From JAAYTY01 sp964569245 (GTDB lineage: Bacteria > Fermentibacterota > Fermentibacteria > Fermentibacterales > Fermentibacteraceae): DNA of 64,000 nucleotides. The notes under the pieces were generated by a model, which made no database searches, was not told the DNA's origin, and worked only from the letters and a program-made list of their open reading frames with translations. How positions within the stretch are numbered: position 1 is the first letter of the stretch; each line of letters opens with the position of its first letter. Made by a program: the position numbers and the translations under genes. The DNA lies in the NCBI GenBank assembly GCA_964569245.1, contig CAZMTK010000002.1, forward strand, positions 124,001 through 188,000. Direction: 5' to 3'. Shown one piece after another: positions 34,598 to 43,236 of this stretch.

Positions 34598-35695
34598 TCA
34601 GCGCCCAGGCCAGGCGCTCAGAGCCTGGCGGTAGACATCCAGATAGGCTTCCGTCACACGATCGGGGTCATGGAGCTCCAGCACCCTCCTCATGGCCGGC
34701 TGGTCCCCTGGCCGGCGGTCTCCGGCCGCTTCGCACAGGGCCCGGACGAGGCTCTCCCGCGAACCCGGCTCGAAGGAGAAACCCAGGCCCCGTGCGAGCT
34801 CCCTGTTGCCGGGAATGTCGCTGTAGACGACTGTGAGCCCGCACGACAGCATGTCCAGGAGGCTCATGCTCTGGGCTTCGAGCTGCGAGGGCACTGCTCC
34901 GAACCGTGCGCCGCGCATGAGGTCTCCCAGATCGGGAGCCTCGAGCAGGCCGGTCGCAGCCGCGCCGGCCTCCTTCAGCATGGCGGCCATCCGACTCCCG
35001 TAGCGACCGGAGGGGATGGGGCCCGCCACCGCGAGCCTGAGGGGTATTCCCGCCATGAGCCATGCCTCCAGGAGCGTGTGCAGCCCCTTCGAGGGCACCA
35101 GCCTCCCGGCGGCGAACACCGCGTAGCTCCCGGGTTCCAGACAGTTATCCGTCAGAACACGGCCTCCGCCGGTGCCCAGGCTTCTCGTCGCGTTACGCAC
35201 CAGAAAGACCCTGCCCGGGGCGACTTCGTCATAATAAGCGGCGAGGTGCGCAGCGACCGCTGTCGCACGGCAGTTGGACGACAGGAACCGCTTTTCAGCC
35301 AGGCGGGACAGCGCCCTCCTCGCCAAGCCGGCCTCGCGCGCCAGATACGCCCTGCCGTGCGAGGTGACAACCACCGGGAGCTCATCCGTCAGTCGGCCGG
35401 CGAAGAGGAACGGATCGACGCTGTGGATGTGCACCAGGTCGAAATCCCTGCGCCTCCGCAGGATCGTCCGGAACGAGCGCACGGCGTGCAGCGGCATCGC
35501 GAGAGCGCCGGAGACGGGCCCCGGCGTGCACTCCACTCTGCAGCCGCGGTGGAACGCGGAGTCCGAGTAGCCCGCCCACGAGAAGATCGTCACATCGTGG
35601 CCCAGAGCCGCCAGGCGCGCGCCCAGCTCCTCGACCACCACCTCGACCCCGTGCCTCCCGGGCACGCCCTTCGATCCGGCCAGCGCTATCCTCAT
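34598..35695 (-). CDS. Family 4 glycosyltransferase (DUF1972/rhamnosyltransferase-like N-terminus)
   Basis: 365 residues. MRIALAGSKGVPGRHGVEVV is the start typical of DUF1972-containing GT4 enzymes that act on surface glycans. The donor site shows VFAAGRLVPSKGLHTLLEA and PSQLEAQSMSLLDMLSCGLT in the E-x7-E position. No membrane segment. It is divergent from the oxidoreductase module starting at 35820; its own ATG has no obvious strong ribosome site. Sugar unknown. Confidence 0.9.
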   Translation of the reverse strand: MRIALAGSKGVPGRHGVEVVVEELGARLAALGHDVTIFSWAGYSDSAFHRGCRVECTPGPVSGALAMPLHAVRSFRTILRRRRDFDLVHIHSVDPFLFAGRLTDELPVVVTSHGRAYLAREAGLARRALSRLAEKRFLSSNCRATAVAAHLAAYYDEVAPGRVFLVRNATRSLGTGGGRVLTDNCLEPGSYAVFAAGRLVPSKGLHTLLEAWLMAGIPLRLAVAGPIPSGRYGSRMAAMLKEAGAAATGLLEAPDLGDLMRGARFGAVPSQLEAQSMSLLDMLSCGLTVVYSDIPGNRELARGLGFSFEPGSRESLVRALCEAAGDRRPGDQPAMRRVLELHDPDRVTEAYLDVYRQALSAWPGR

Positions 35696-35748
35696 GAGAG
35701 GATACTAAGCGAGCACGGACCTCCGTGGTAGCCGCCCCGCCCCGGGCG

Positions 35749-35754
35749 TATAAT
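35749..35754 (+). promoter_or_regulatory. TATAAT -10 box for the oxidoreductase-toroid-DUF354 operon
   Basis: A perfect TATAAT in otherwise GC-rich DNA lies 71 bases before the TTG start. The same TATAATCCT string occurs at 52921 before another plus-strand operon. No convincing -35 was recognised. Confidence 0.5.
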
Positions 35755-35819
35755 CCTCGGGTGCCGCGGATTCCTGCAGGGACATGCCGTCCCTCAGCGT
35801 TCCCGGAGGTTTTTCTGCA

Positions 35820-38006
35820 TTGAAGATCCTCGGTCAGCGCCTCAGCGACGGATCAGTCGAGATCTTCGAGGCGCCGTCGCCCGCCCTTCCGGAAGGCTGG
35901 GTAAGGGTGGTGACGCTCTTCTCCGCGATAAGCCCCGGCACCGAGGGCGGCAAGGTCCTCGCCGGGCGGATGAGCCTCCTCGAAAAGGCGCGCTCGCGCC
36001 CTGAGCAGGCCCGCCAGGTGCTGGACATGGCCCGCACGATGGGCCTCGGCGACACGATCCGGAAGGTTCGTGCGAAGCTGGAGGGGGCGCAGCCGCTGGG
36101 GTACAGCCTGTCTGGAAGGGTCGTCGAGACAGGCGGCGCCATCGAGGGGCTCGAGCCGGGCACGCTGGTCGCGTGCGCCGGCGGGGGGTATGCGAATCAC
36201 GCTGACGAGGTGGCCGTCCCCCGCAACCTCGTCTGCAGAGTGCCCGAGGGCGTGCCTGCGGACAGGGCGGCATACGCCACTCTCGGGGCGGTGGCCCTCC
36301 AGGGAGCCAGGCTGGCGCGGCCCGAGATAGGCGACAGGGCTGTCGTCATAGGGCTCGGGGTGATCGGCTGTCTGGCAGGGCAGATCCTCTCAGGCGCGGG
36401 CTGCACGGTCTTCGGCCTGGACATATCGAAGGAGGCGCTCGATCTGGCACTTTCCGCGGGGGCAGTCGCGTGCGGAGCCGCTGCGGACGACGACCGGGCG
36501 GAAGCGGCCTGCCTCGCCTTCACCGAAGGGCGCGGGGCGGACCTTGTGCTGGTATGCGCGGGCTCGACCGACAGCTCCGCCGTCGCGGCCGCAGGCAGGC
36601 TCGCCCGGAGGAGGGGCCGCGTGGTCGTCGTCGGTGCCGTCGGGATGAACCTTCCCAGGGAGGACTACTACCGGAAAGAGCTCTCGTTCTCCGTCAGCTG
36701 CTCCTACGGACCCGGGAGGTACGACCCGGAGTACGAGGAGGGCGGGCTTGACTATCCGTATCCTTACGTGAGATGGACGGAGGGCAGGAACCTGGAGGCG
36801 GTGCTGGGCCTCATGCGCACAGGCCGGGTGGATCCGTCGAAGCTCACCACGCACAGGATGCCCTTCGGGAAGGCTCCTTCAGCCTACTCGATGATAGCGT
36901 CGAAGTCGGAGCACTACTGCGGCATACTTCTCGAGTATCCCGAAGGCGGCTTCAGACCTGCGAGACGAGTCCTTCTTCCCGCTGCCGCCAGGAGATCTGA
37001 AGGGACGCACGGCATCTCCCTCCTCGGCTCGGGCTCCTTCGCTCAGTCGTTCCTCCTTCCCGCACTCTCCCGGGTGCGCGGCGTCAGACTGGAGGCGATC
37101 TGCACCCGGAGCGGCCTCACCGCATCCGACACCGGGAAGAGGCTCGGCTTCAGGGCGGCAGTGTCGAGTCTCGAGGACATCCTCTCCGATCCCGGGACCG
37201 ATGCGGTGGTGATCGCGGCGCGCCACGACCTCCACGGGCCGTCTGTGCTGATGTGCCTCGAGGCGGGGAAGTCCGTGTTCGTAGAGAAGCCCCTGTGCAT
37301 CACGATGGACGAGCTGAAGGCGATAGCAGGGGCTCTCCTGAGGCTGGGCTCGGACGCGCCCGTACTGCAGGTCGGCTTCAACCGCCGCTTCTCGAAGGCT
37401 GCCGCGCTCTTGAAGAAGCACTTCGGAGAGGACGCGGCTCCCCTCCAGATGCTGTACAGGGTGAACGCGGGACGGATACCGCTCGACCACTGGATACAGG
37501 ACCCGCGCCAGGGCGGCGGGAGGATCGTCGGGGAGGCATGCCACTTCATCGACCTCATGCAGTTCATCGCGGGGGCTGATCCAGTCGAGGTCACCGCGAT
37601 AGCTGCCGACTTGCGCGACCGTTCGTCGCCCGTGCAGGACAGCTCCTCGATCCTCGTCAGGTTCTCGAACGGCTCCACCGGCGTCCTCTGCTATGTGTCG
37701 ACCGGCGCGAAGGCCGTAGCCAAGGAGCGGCTCGAGGTCCACGGCTCGGGTCGCTCGGCTGTTCTCGACAACTTCTCCCGCGTCGAGCTCGCCGCCGGGA
37801 GATCCAGGCGTATCGCGAGAGCTCCCGGCAGGGGCTTCGAGGAGGAGCTCGCCGCCTTCGTGGGTTCGCTTGCGACAGGCGTGCCGGCCATTCCGCCGGC
37901 CTCGGTCGTAGCCACCACCATGGCGACGTTCAGGATACTCGAGAGCCTCGAGAGGAGGGTTCCGATGCCCGTCGAAACCGCATCCCTCCTCTCGGAGGAG
38001 ATGTGA
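35820..38006 (+). CDS. Bi-domain oxidoreductase: zinc-type alcohol dehydrogenase fused to Gfo/Idh/MocA
   Basis: About 728 residues. The first half is a medium-chain dehydrogenase (TLFSAISPGTEGGKVLAG, GYSLSGRVVETG, VVIGLGVIGCLAGQIL Rossmann motif). The second half begins at GISLLGSGSFAQSFLLPAL and has the Gfo/Idh signature VFVEKPLCIT and the Lys/His region GGGRIVGEACHFIDLMQFI. Fusions of this type occur in exopolysaccharide clusters and are thought to remodel sugars. The TTG at 35820 (GGAGG ten bases upstream) matches the family start KILGQRL; ATG 35784 would add 12 residues. The downstream gene overlaps as GTGA. Confidence 0.92.
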   Translation: MKILGQRLSDGSVEIFEAPSPALPEGWVRVVTLFSAISPGTEGGKVLAGRMSLLEKARSRPEQARQVLDMARTMGLGDTIRKVRAKLEGAQPLGYSLSGRVVETGGAIEGLEPGTLVACAGGGYANHADEVAVPRNLVCRVPEGVPADRAAYATLGAVALQGARLARPEIGDRAVVIGLGVIGCLAGQILSGAGCTVFGLDISKEALDLALSAGAVACGAAADDDRAEAACLAFTEGRGADLVLVCAGSTDSSAVAAAGRLARRRGRVVVVGAVGMNLPREDYYRKELSFSVSCSYGPGRYDPEYEEGGLDYPYPYVRWTEGRNLEAVLGLMRTGRVDPSKLTTHRMPFGKAPSAYSMIASKSEHYCGILLEYPEGGFRPARRVLLPAAARRSEGTHGISLLGSGSFAQSFLLPALSRVRGVRLEAICTRSGLTASDTGKRLGFRAAVSSLEDILSDPGTDAVVIAARHDLHGPSVLMCLEAGKSVFVEKPLCITMDELKAIAGALLRLGSDAPVLQVGFNRRFSKAAALLKKHFGEDAAPLQMLYRVNAGRIPLDHWIQDPRQGGGRIVGEACHFIDLMQFIAGADPVEVTAIAADLRDRSSPVQDSSSILVRFSNGSTGVLCYVSTGAKAVAKERLEVHGSGRSAVLDNFSRVELAAGRSRRIARAPGRGFEEELAAFVGSLATGVPAIPPASVVATTMATFRILESLERRVPMPVETASLLSEEM

Positions 38007-39223
38007 AGGCACCCTCCGGGATTTCCCCTGCCCCGACCGCCCTGAGAATCTGGGAAGCTGCCAGGGCGAAGCGCTTCGAGGGCTCGGACCCCTACGACGG
38101 GCTCAGGAGCAGACTTCTCCGTCCCATGATGAAGTCCAGGAGGATGCGGCTTGCGGTCATTCAGGCCGTGAAGAACTGCCCTTTCGATCCGAGGAGTATC
38201 CTGGGCATAGGGCCGGGGCTCAACCCGAAGACACTCGCCCTCTTCAGGTCAGGCGCGGCCGACCTCCCCTCCCTTCCGGGCGTCTCGACGGAGGGTGAAT
38301 GGATGGACGACGCTCTCTTCGGCATGGCCTCGCTCCCCGACGGAAAGCCGGCCTTCACGAAGGAAAGGATTCACTCGCAGGGTCTGGCCCGGGAGATCGC
38401 CTCACCCGGCAGGATTCTCCCCGGCGCCTTCGGCTGGGGATACGACTTCCCGTGGCAGGGCCGGGCGTTCTTTCTTCCCGCTTACTCACCCACTGTAGTC
38501 ACGACCGGCTTCGTGACCGAGGCCTTGCTCCATGCCGGAAGCCCTGCTGCCTCAGCCGCCCTCTCCGGGGCAGCGGGCCTTGTGCGCGACTGCCTCCGGA
38601 GGCACGAGTACCCCGAGGGCGTATGCTTCAGCTATTCACCGGCCGACGCGACCAGGGTCTACAACGCCTCCCTCTTCGGCGCCCGGATACTGGCCCGCTG
38701 CGGAAGCGATGCGCCGGCTGCAGCCTCGGCCGCGGACTTCGTGGTTGCGAGGCAGGCGGAGGACGGATCCTGGGCGTACGGGGAGGCTTCTCACTGGCGC
38801 TGGGTGGACAGCTTTCACACAGGATACGTACTGCAGCTCCTCGAGGAGCTGTCGGCTGCGCTCGGCACCAGAAGGTGGGACGAAGCCATAGGAAGGGGGC
38901 TGGCATTCTACAGGAGCCGCCTGTTCCTCTCGGACGGAACCGCGCGTTACGCGTCCGACAGGACTCGTCCTCTCGACCCCCACTGCTTCGCGCAGGGAAT
39001 AGTGACCTTCCTGGCGCTTGAGAGGCATGCCCCTGATGCGGTGGAGATGTCGCTGTCGATCGCCAGGAGGGCGATGGAAACGCTCTGGGACGATCGCAGG
39101 AGCGGTTTCGTCTTCAGGCGGGGAAGGCTGTTCTCAAACAGGACCATTCACATGAGATGGTGCCAGGCCTGGATGTTCCGAGCTCTTTCCGCTCTCGCCC
39201 GCAGAACCGGAGATCAGGCGTGA
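38003..39223 (+). CDS. Alpha/alpha-toroid protein of polysaccharide clusters
   Basis: 406 residues, soluble. Helical-toroid phrases include WGYDFPWQGRAFFLPAYSPT, SFHTGYVLQLLEEL and QAEDGSWAYGEASHWRWVDS, where the QxxDGSW unit resembles prenyltransferase/squalene-cyclase-type repeats. Relatives near EPS genes are often mislabelled as delta-aminolevulinate dehydratase; no such active site is present. An epimerase, lyase or hydrolase on uronic sugars is possible but unproven. The GTG overlaps the upstream stop (GTGA) with GGAGGAG before it. Confidence 0.8.
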   Translation: MKAPSGISPAPTALRIWEAARAKRFEGSDPYDGLRSRLLRPMMKSRRMRLAVIQAVKNCPFDPRSILGIGPGLNPKTLALFRSGAADLPSLPGVSTEGEWMDDALFGMASLPDGKPAFTKERIHSQGLAREIASPGRILPGAFGWGYDFPWQGRAFFLPAYSPTVVTTGFVTEALLHAGSPAASAALSGAAGLVRDCLRRHEYPEGVCFSYSPADATRVYNASLFGARILARCGSDAPAAASAADFVVARQAEDGSWAYGEASHWRWVDSFHTGYVLQLLEELSAALGTRRWDEAIGRGLAFYRSRLFLSDGTARYASDRTRPLDPHCFAQGIVTFLALERHAPDAVEMSLSIARRAMETLWDDRRSGFVFRRGRLFSNRTIHMRWCQAWMFRALSALARRTGDQA

Positions 39224-40230
39224 GGATCTGGTTCGACGCCGACAACTCGCCGCACGTCCTGGTGATGAGGCCGATCGCCCGTGAGCTCGAGCGGCGGGGC
39301 CACGAGGTGCTGTTCACGGCGAGGGACAGGGCTTCCACGCTGGAGCTTCTGGAGATGTACGGCATACCGCACAAAGTGGTGGGCGGAGCATATCCTGCAG
39401 GATTCTCCGGCAAGGCAGTCGGGACGATGATACGGAGTCTGGCTCTGGCCATGGCGGGAAGAGCTCTCAAGCCCGACCTGTCCTTCGGGCACGGATCAAG
39501 GGCGCTTCCCATCGCATCCCGCCTGGCCGGCGTGCCCTCCGTCACGATGTACGACTACGAGTGGGTGAATCCAGCGATCTTCAATCGGTTCTGTGCGCGG
39601 ATCCTCCTGCCGGAGTTGATAGACGACGAGAGGTGCCGGGAGGCAGGAATAAGAACCGACCTGGTGCGGCGCTTCCCGGGCTACAAGGAGCAGCTTTACC
39701 TGGCCGACGCGAAGCCCGACCCGGCCCTTTCGACGGAGCTGGGGCTGCGGGCCGACCTGATCAGGGTTCTCTTCAGGCCTCCGGCAGGAAAGGCGCACTA
39801 CCACGACCCGCGGGCCGACCTGATAATGGACAGCCTCTTGGAGAGGCTGCTTGGGGATCCGCGAGTCCAGCTGGTATTCATACCGAGGGACGCTTCGGAC
39901 CTGGGCAGGGTCGCGGGCAGCCACGCCGCACAGGTCGTAATCCCCGCACGCCAGTTTGACGGCCCGGCCCTGATCCTGGCCTGCGACATCGTGATCGGCG
40001 GCGGAGGAACGATGACCCGCGAGGCCGCAGTCCTCGGCGTGCCTTCGTTCTCGTTCTTCATGGGCCGTAATGGAGCTGTGGATCAGACTCTCGAGGAAGC
40101 GGGCAGGCTGATGCACATCAGAACCCCTGAGGAGGCGGACGGCCTTCCGATCCCGCCGGATGCCGGCAGGCGGGTTCTCTGGGGACGGACAGGCATCGTC
40201 CAGGCTGTCGCGGATCTCATTCTCGCCTGA
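39220..40230 (+). CDS. DUF354 family protein (GT-B-like)
   Basis: 336 residues. MRIWFDADNSPHVLVMRPIA is the characteristic DUF354 start. The C-terminal half has GGGGTMTREAAVLGVPSFSF, a UDP-GlcNAc-2-epimerase/MurG-like sugar-nucleotide site. Family members are predicted glycosyltransferases or epimerase-like proteins and occur in archaeal and bacterial glycan clusters. The GTG overlaps the toroid stop (GTGA). Its last 14 bases overlap, antiparallel, the end of the CapK-like gene. Confidence 0.87.
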   Translation: MRIWFDADNSPHVLVMRPIARELERRGHEVLFTARDRASTLELLEMYGIPHKVVGGAYPAGFSGKAVGTMIRSLALAMAGRALKPDLSFGHGSRALPIASRLAGVPSVTMYDYEWVNPAIFNRFCARILLPELIDDERCREAGIRTDLVRRFPGYKEQLYLADAKPDPALSTELGLRADLIRVLFRPPAGKAHYHDPRADLIMDSLLERLLGDPRVQLVFIPRDASDLGRVAGSHAAQVVIPARQFDGPALILACDIVIGGGGTMTREAAVLGVPSFSFFMGRNGAVDQTLEEAGRLMHIRTPEEADGLPIPPDAGRRVLWGRTGIVQAVADLILA

Positions 40231-41632
40231 CAGCTCCTTTTCGGGCAACCTCCGAAACACAGAATGCGTACTTTCCGGAAGGTGTCTTCGGGATTGCACC
40301 GACCAGCTCCAGCGACAACGCGACACCCTGCGGAAAGAGCTCCATCAAGCCGGCCAGCAGTGCCGAGCCGTCCTGTTCGGTGAAGCCGGCATCGGGAACC
40401 ACTCGTATCACGATCTCCGCCTCTGAGGGCTGGTAGATCTGCGACTGCCTTATGTGTCGGGCTACCTTGAAGGGAAAGGTGAGGTTCGAGGCTGAAAGGA
40501 GGAGCCCGTCAGGCATTCTGAGGAGATCTTCGACCTTCGTTCCCACCGGAGTCATCCTTGTGGAAGACCTTCCGCAGCTGCAGTCGTCCAGGAGCAGCCT
40601 GGTCATGTCTCCCGTCCTGTATCTCAGGAGCGTGAATGCGGTATTGCTGAGAGACGTGCCGACCAGCTCCCCGCATTCACCGGGTTCGACAGGCGAGCCG
40701 TGTTCATCCACGATCTCGAAAAAAGTGTTCTCCCAGTTGATGTGGAGCCCGTTCCTGCACTCGAATTCGCTGGCCGAGACCACACGCTCGGTGAGACCGT
40801 AATAGTCCCACACGTAGCATCCGAACACGTCCTCTATCAGATCTCGCTGGAACGAGTGCAGGGGTTCTGCACCGAAGAAGGCCCCCCTGATGACCGACTT
40901 GAGCCCGCAGTCCCTCATCGAGAGCGCCAGGGCGTACAGGGCAGACGGGTATCCGGTCAGATAGGCTATCCCGCGCTTTTCGATGTAGGCCCAGTACGCG
41001 GGGGCGGTCGAAGGAGAGATGTGGAACGTGGACACGTACGACAGCCTCGCGACTCCCGACTCTCTCCAGAAGGGCGGCTCGTGCTGCTGAAGGGGAACGA
41101 TCCTGTATCCTCCGAGCATTCCTCTCCAGTCGCGTCCCATCCTGCATCCGGCAGACGCCCTATGCCTCCAGATGAGCGCACGTTCCCAGTCGTTGGCCGC
41201 GCGGCTCCAGTAGACCCTGAGGGGAAATCCGGTCGTGCCGCTCGTGCCCTTTCTGACGAGCTTCGAGAATCTGGCTGAACGCTGCAGGAAGGCCTCCGGA
41301 TCAGCCGAGACGATCCGCTTGTTTAAGAGCGGGAGCGACTGCAGAACGGCGACAGGATCCCTCCTGACGGAAGGCTCGTCAGGGATTGCATCTCTGTAGT
41401 AGGGGGCTTCTCTTGCAGCAAGCAGAACATCCGCCAGCCGTTCCCGCTGCCACCTTTCGATCCTTCCGCGGTCCCAGTACTGCATGTCAGCAAGGCGGGC
41501 AACCAGTCGGCGGAACCCGGGGCTGGACTCGTGAAGCCATCGCTTTGCGCATATTGCTTCCACAGCCAGGTTCTGCAGTGCTGTTGGCAACCGTCTGTAC
41601 AATCGGTAGGGAAAACCGGAGTATATTGTCAT
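40217..41632 (-). CDS. CapK/PaaK-like adenylate-forming enzyme
   Basis: 471 residues. The AMP-binding P-loop is GTSGTTGFPLRVYW, followed by DYYGLTERVV and LRYRTGDMTRLLLD, as in phenylacetate-CoA-ligase/CapK proteins of capsule clusters. A CDC-type DDCSCGR motif follows, and the C-terminal domain ends PKTPSGKYAFCVSE. It probably activates a carboxylic acid (acyl or amino acid) for glycan decoration; the substrate is unknown. ATG 41632 has GGAAGG close upstream. The long in-frame extension is not conserved. Confidence 0.88.
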   Translation of the reverse strand: MTIYSGFPYRLYRRLPTALQNLAVEAICAKRWLHESSPGFRRLVARLADMQYWDRGRIERWQRERLADVLLAAREAPYYRDAIPDEPSVRRDPVAVLQSLPLLNKRIVSADPEAFLQRSARFSKLVRKGTSGTTGFPLRVYWSRAANDWERALIWRHRASAGCRMGRDWRGMLGGYRIVPLQQHEPPFWRESGVARLSYVSTFHISPSTAPAYWAYIEKRGIAYLTGYPSALYALALSMRDCGLKSVIRGAFFGAEPLHSFQRDLIEDVFGCYVWDYYGLTERVVSASEFECRNGLHINWENTFFEIVDEHGSPVEPGECGELVGTSLSNTAFTLLRYRTGDMTRLLLDDCSCGRSSTRMTPVGTKVEDLLRMPDGLLLSASNLTFPFKVARHIRQSQIYQPSEAEIVIRVVPDAGFTEQDGSALLAGLMELFPQGVALSLELVGAIPKTPSGKYAFCVSEVARKGAVRRE

Positions 41633-41742
41633 GCACCTTCCGTATCCTGCAGAGAGCGGGCGCTCGGTGATGAATATGAAGCCTGGCGGGGAGTCTGCAT
41701 ATGGAAAGGGCTGATGCCTGAAGACACGAAGTAGGTGCAGGT

Positions 41743-43236
41743 GTGAGCGCTGAGAGTGCACCTCCGCTGGAATGCAGGGTAGCAGTCGCTCGCGCCGGTA
41801 CTGCAGCCTATCCCAGCCTCCCACCCTTCGATCCCTCGACTGCATGGCCGGAGTATCCTTGGAAGGGCGCTTCCCTGAGTGAGGCCAATAGCGCCTACGA
41901 CGGCGTCCGCAAGGCGCTGGAGCTCCTGGGGCTGGATCGCGCCGGCTCGGGCACCGAAGCCTGGAATCCGCTGGGGGAGATTGTCCGGCCCGGAGATCTG
42001 GTCCTCCTGAAGCCGAATCTCGTTCGTGAAAGCCGTGAAGGAAGGCCCGGCGAGTGGGAGCAGATCTTGACTTCGGCGTCAGTCGTCAGAGCGGCGCTGG
42101 ACTATGTGGTGATAGCGCTCTCGGGACGAGGAAGGATCGTGATCGCTGATTCGCCGCAGACCGACTCCGATTTCGAACTTATCGCCGAGCGCACCGGTCT
42201 GCGGAGGATGACAGAGGAGATCGCCCGCAGGTGCTGTCGGGAGCTGTCGATCGAGCTGATCGATCTGAGGAGCGAGCGATGGGTTGTCAGGAACGGGATT
42301 TGCGTCGGCAGCGAGAAGCTCCCGGGAGATCCAGAGGGGGCCTTGAAGGTCGATCTGGGAGGTCGGAGCCACTTCGCCGACAGCAGGGGGACGGCTCGCT
42401 TCTACGGCGCGGCCTATGACACGGAAGAGACCAACAGCCATCACTCCAACTGGCGTCATGCATACGAGGTGTGCGGCACAGCCCTGGCGGCGGATGTGAT
42501 AATCAGCATTCCCAAACTCAAGACGCACAAGAAGTGCGGGATGACGGGATGCCTGAAGGGCCTGGTCGGTCTCGCGGGCAACAAGAACCTGCTTCCCCAC
42601 TACAGGATGGGCTCTCCTTCCGAGGGAGGGGACCAGTTCCCCGACGACAGGAGGGCAGGCCGGCTGGAGAGCCGCATGGTTGCGTCCGCGAAGAGGCTCA
42701 TGCTCGGAGGGGGCCGGGGCGCGAGGCTTGTGATGCGTCTGCTCAAGCCTCTGGGGTATGGCCTGTTCGGTTCCACGCGACGCGTCATAAGAAGCGGCAA
42801 CTGGAGCGGAAACGACACCATCTGGAGGACCGTGCTCGATCTTGCAGCGATTCTCTCCTACTGCGATTCGTCTGGGTTCATCCTCGATCGACCTGCCAGG
42901 AGGTTCTTCAACATCGTGGACGGCATAGTCGGAGGGGACGGCAACGGGCCCCTCGATGCGGATCCGGTCCGGTCCGGCCTGATAATAGCCGGGGCCTCTC
43001 CACTCGCAGTCGATGCCGTGTCCGCCGCGACGATCGGCATGGAGCCCATGGATCTCGGAATCGTCCGGAACGGCTTCTCGAGCCCCTGGGGGCTGGCCCC
43101 GTGTCCTCCAGGGGACCTCATTGTCACGGGACCCGCGGGAGAAACCCGGGGCGGGCTGTCGGAGGTTCCGGCGCTCTCAACGTTCAGACCGCACTTCGCC
43201 TGGAGCGGATTGCAGGCGGGCAGGAAACGGAAATAG
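41743..43236 (+). CDS. DUF362 protein without ferredoxin domain (paralogue 1)
   Basis: 497 residues. DUF362 signatures are VLLKPNLVRES, IVIADSPQTDSDFE, IISIPKLKTHKKCGMTGCLK with GLVGLAGNK, GNDTIWRTVLDLA and DGIVGGDGNGPLDADPV. The C-terminal 4Fe-4S ferredoxin often fused in this family is absent; Cys residues in CGMTGC are present instead. It is paralogous to the protein at 47784-49076. GTG start. It is followed with a 4-base overlap by a glycosyltransferase, which suggests a role in glycan synthesis or export. The family's activity is not established. Confidence 0.88.
   Translation: MSAESAPPLECRVAVARAGTAAYPSLPPFDPSTAWPEYPWKGASLSEANSAYDGVRKALELLGLDRAGSGTEAWNPLGEIVRPGDLVLLKPNLVRESREGRPGEWEQILTSASVVRAALDYVVIALSGRGRIVIADSPQTDSDFELIAERTGLRRMTEEIARRCCRELSIELIDLRSERWVVRNGICVGSEKLPGDPEGALKVDLGGRSHFADSRGTARFYGAAYDTEETNSHHSNWRHAYEVCGTALAADVIISIPKLKTHKKCGMTGCLKGLVGLAGNKNLLPHYRMGSPSEGGDQFPDDRRAGRLESRMVASAKRLMLGGGRGARLVMRLLKPLGYGLFGSTRRVIRSGNWSGNDTIWRTVLDLAAILSYCDSSGFILDRPARRFFNIVDGIVGGDGNGPLDADPVRSGLIIAGASPLAVDAVSAATIGMEPMDLGIVRNGFSSPWGLAPCPPGDLIVTGPAGETRGGLSEVPALSTFRPHFAWSGLQAGRKRK

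Noticed and set aside
33482..35731. 749-codon open frame antisense to the phosphatase and GT4
   Set aside because: Low-complexity His/Gln/Arg/Glu-rich text spanning two real genes and their gap; a shadow frame.
38003..39223. Annotation as delta-aminolevulinate dehydratase
   Set aside because: Similar proteins often carry this name, but the sequence is an all-helical toroid with no HemB zinc-site or Lys active-site motifs.
42471..43232. Long N-terminal extension of the GT4 into the DUF362 gene
   Set aside because: The frame is open only because of composition; the extension is Arg/Gly/His-rich and not glycosyltransferase-like.
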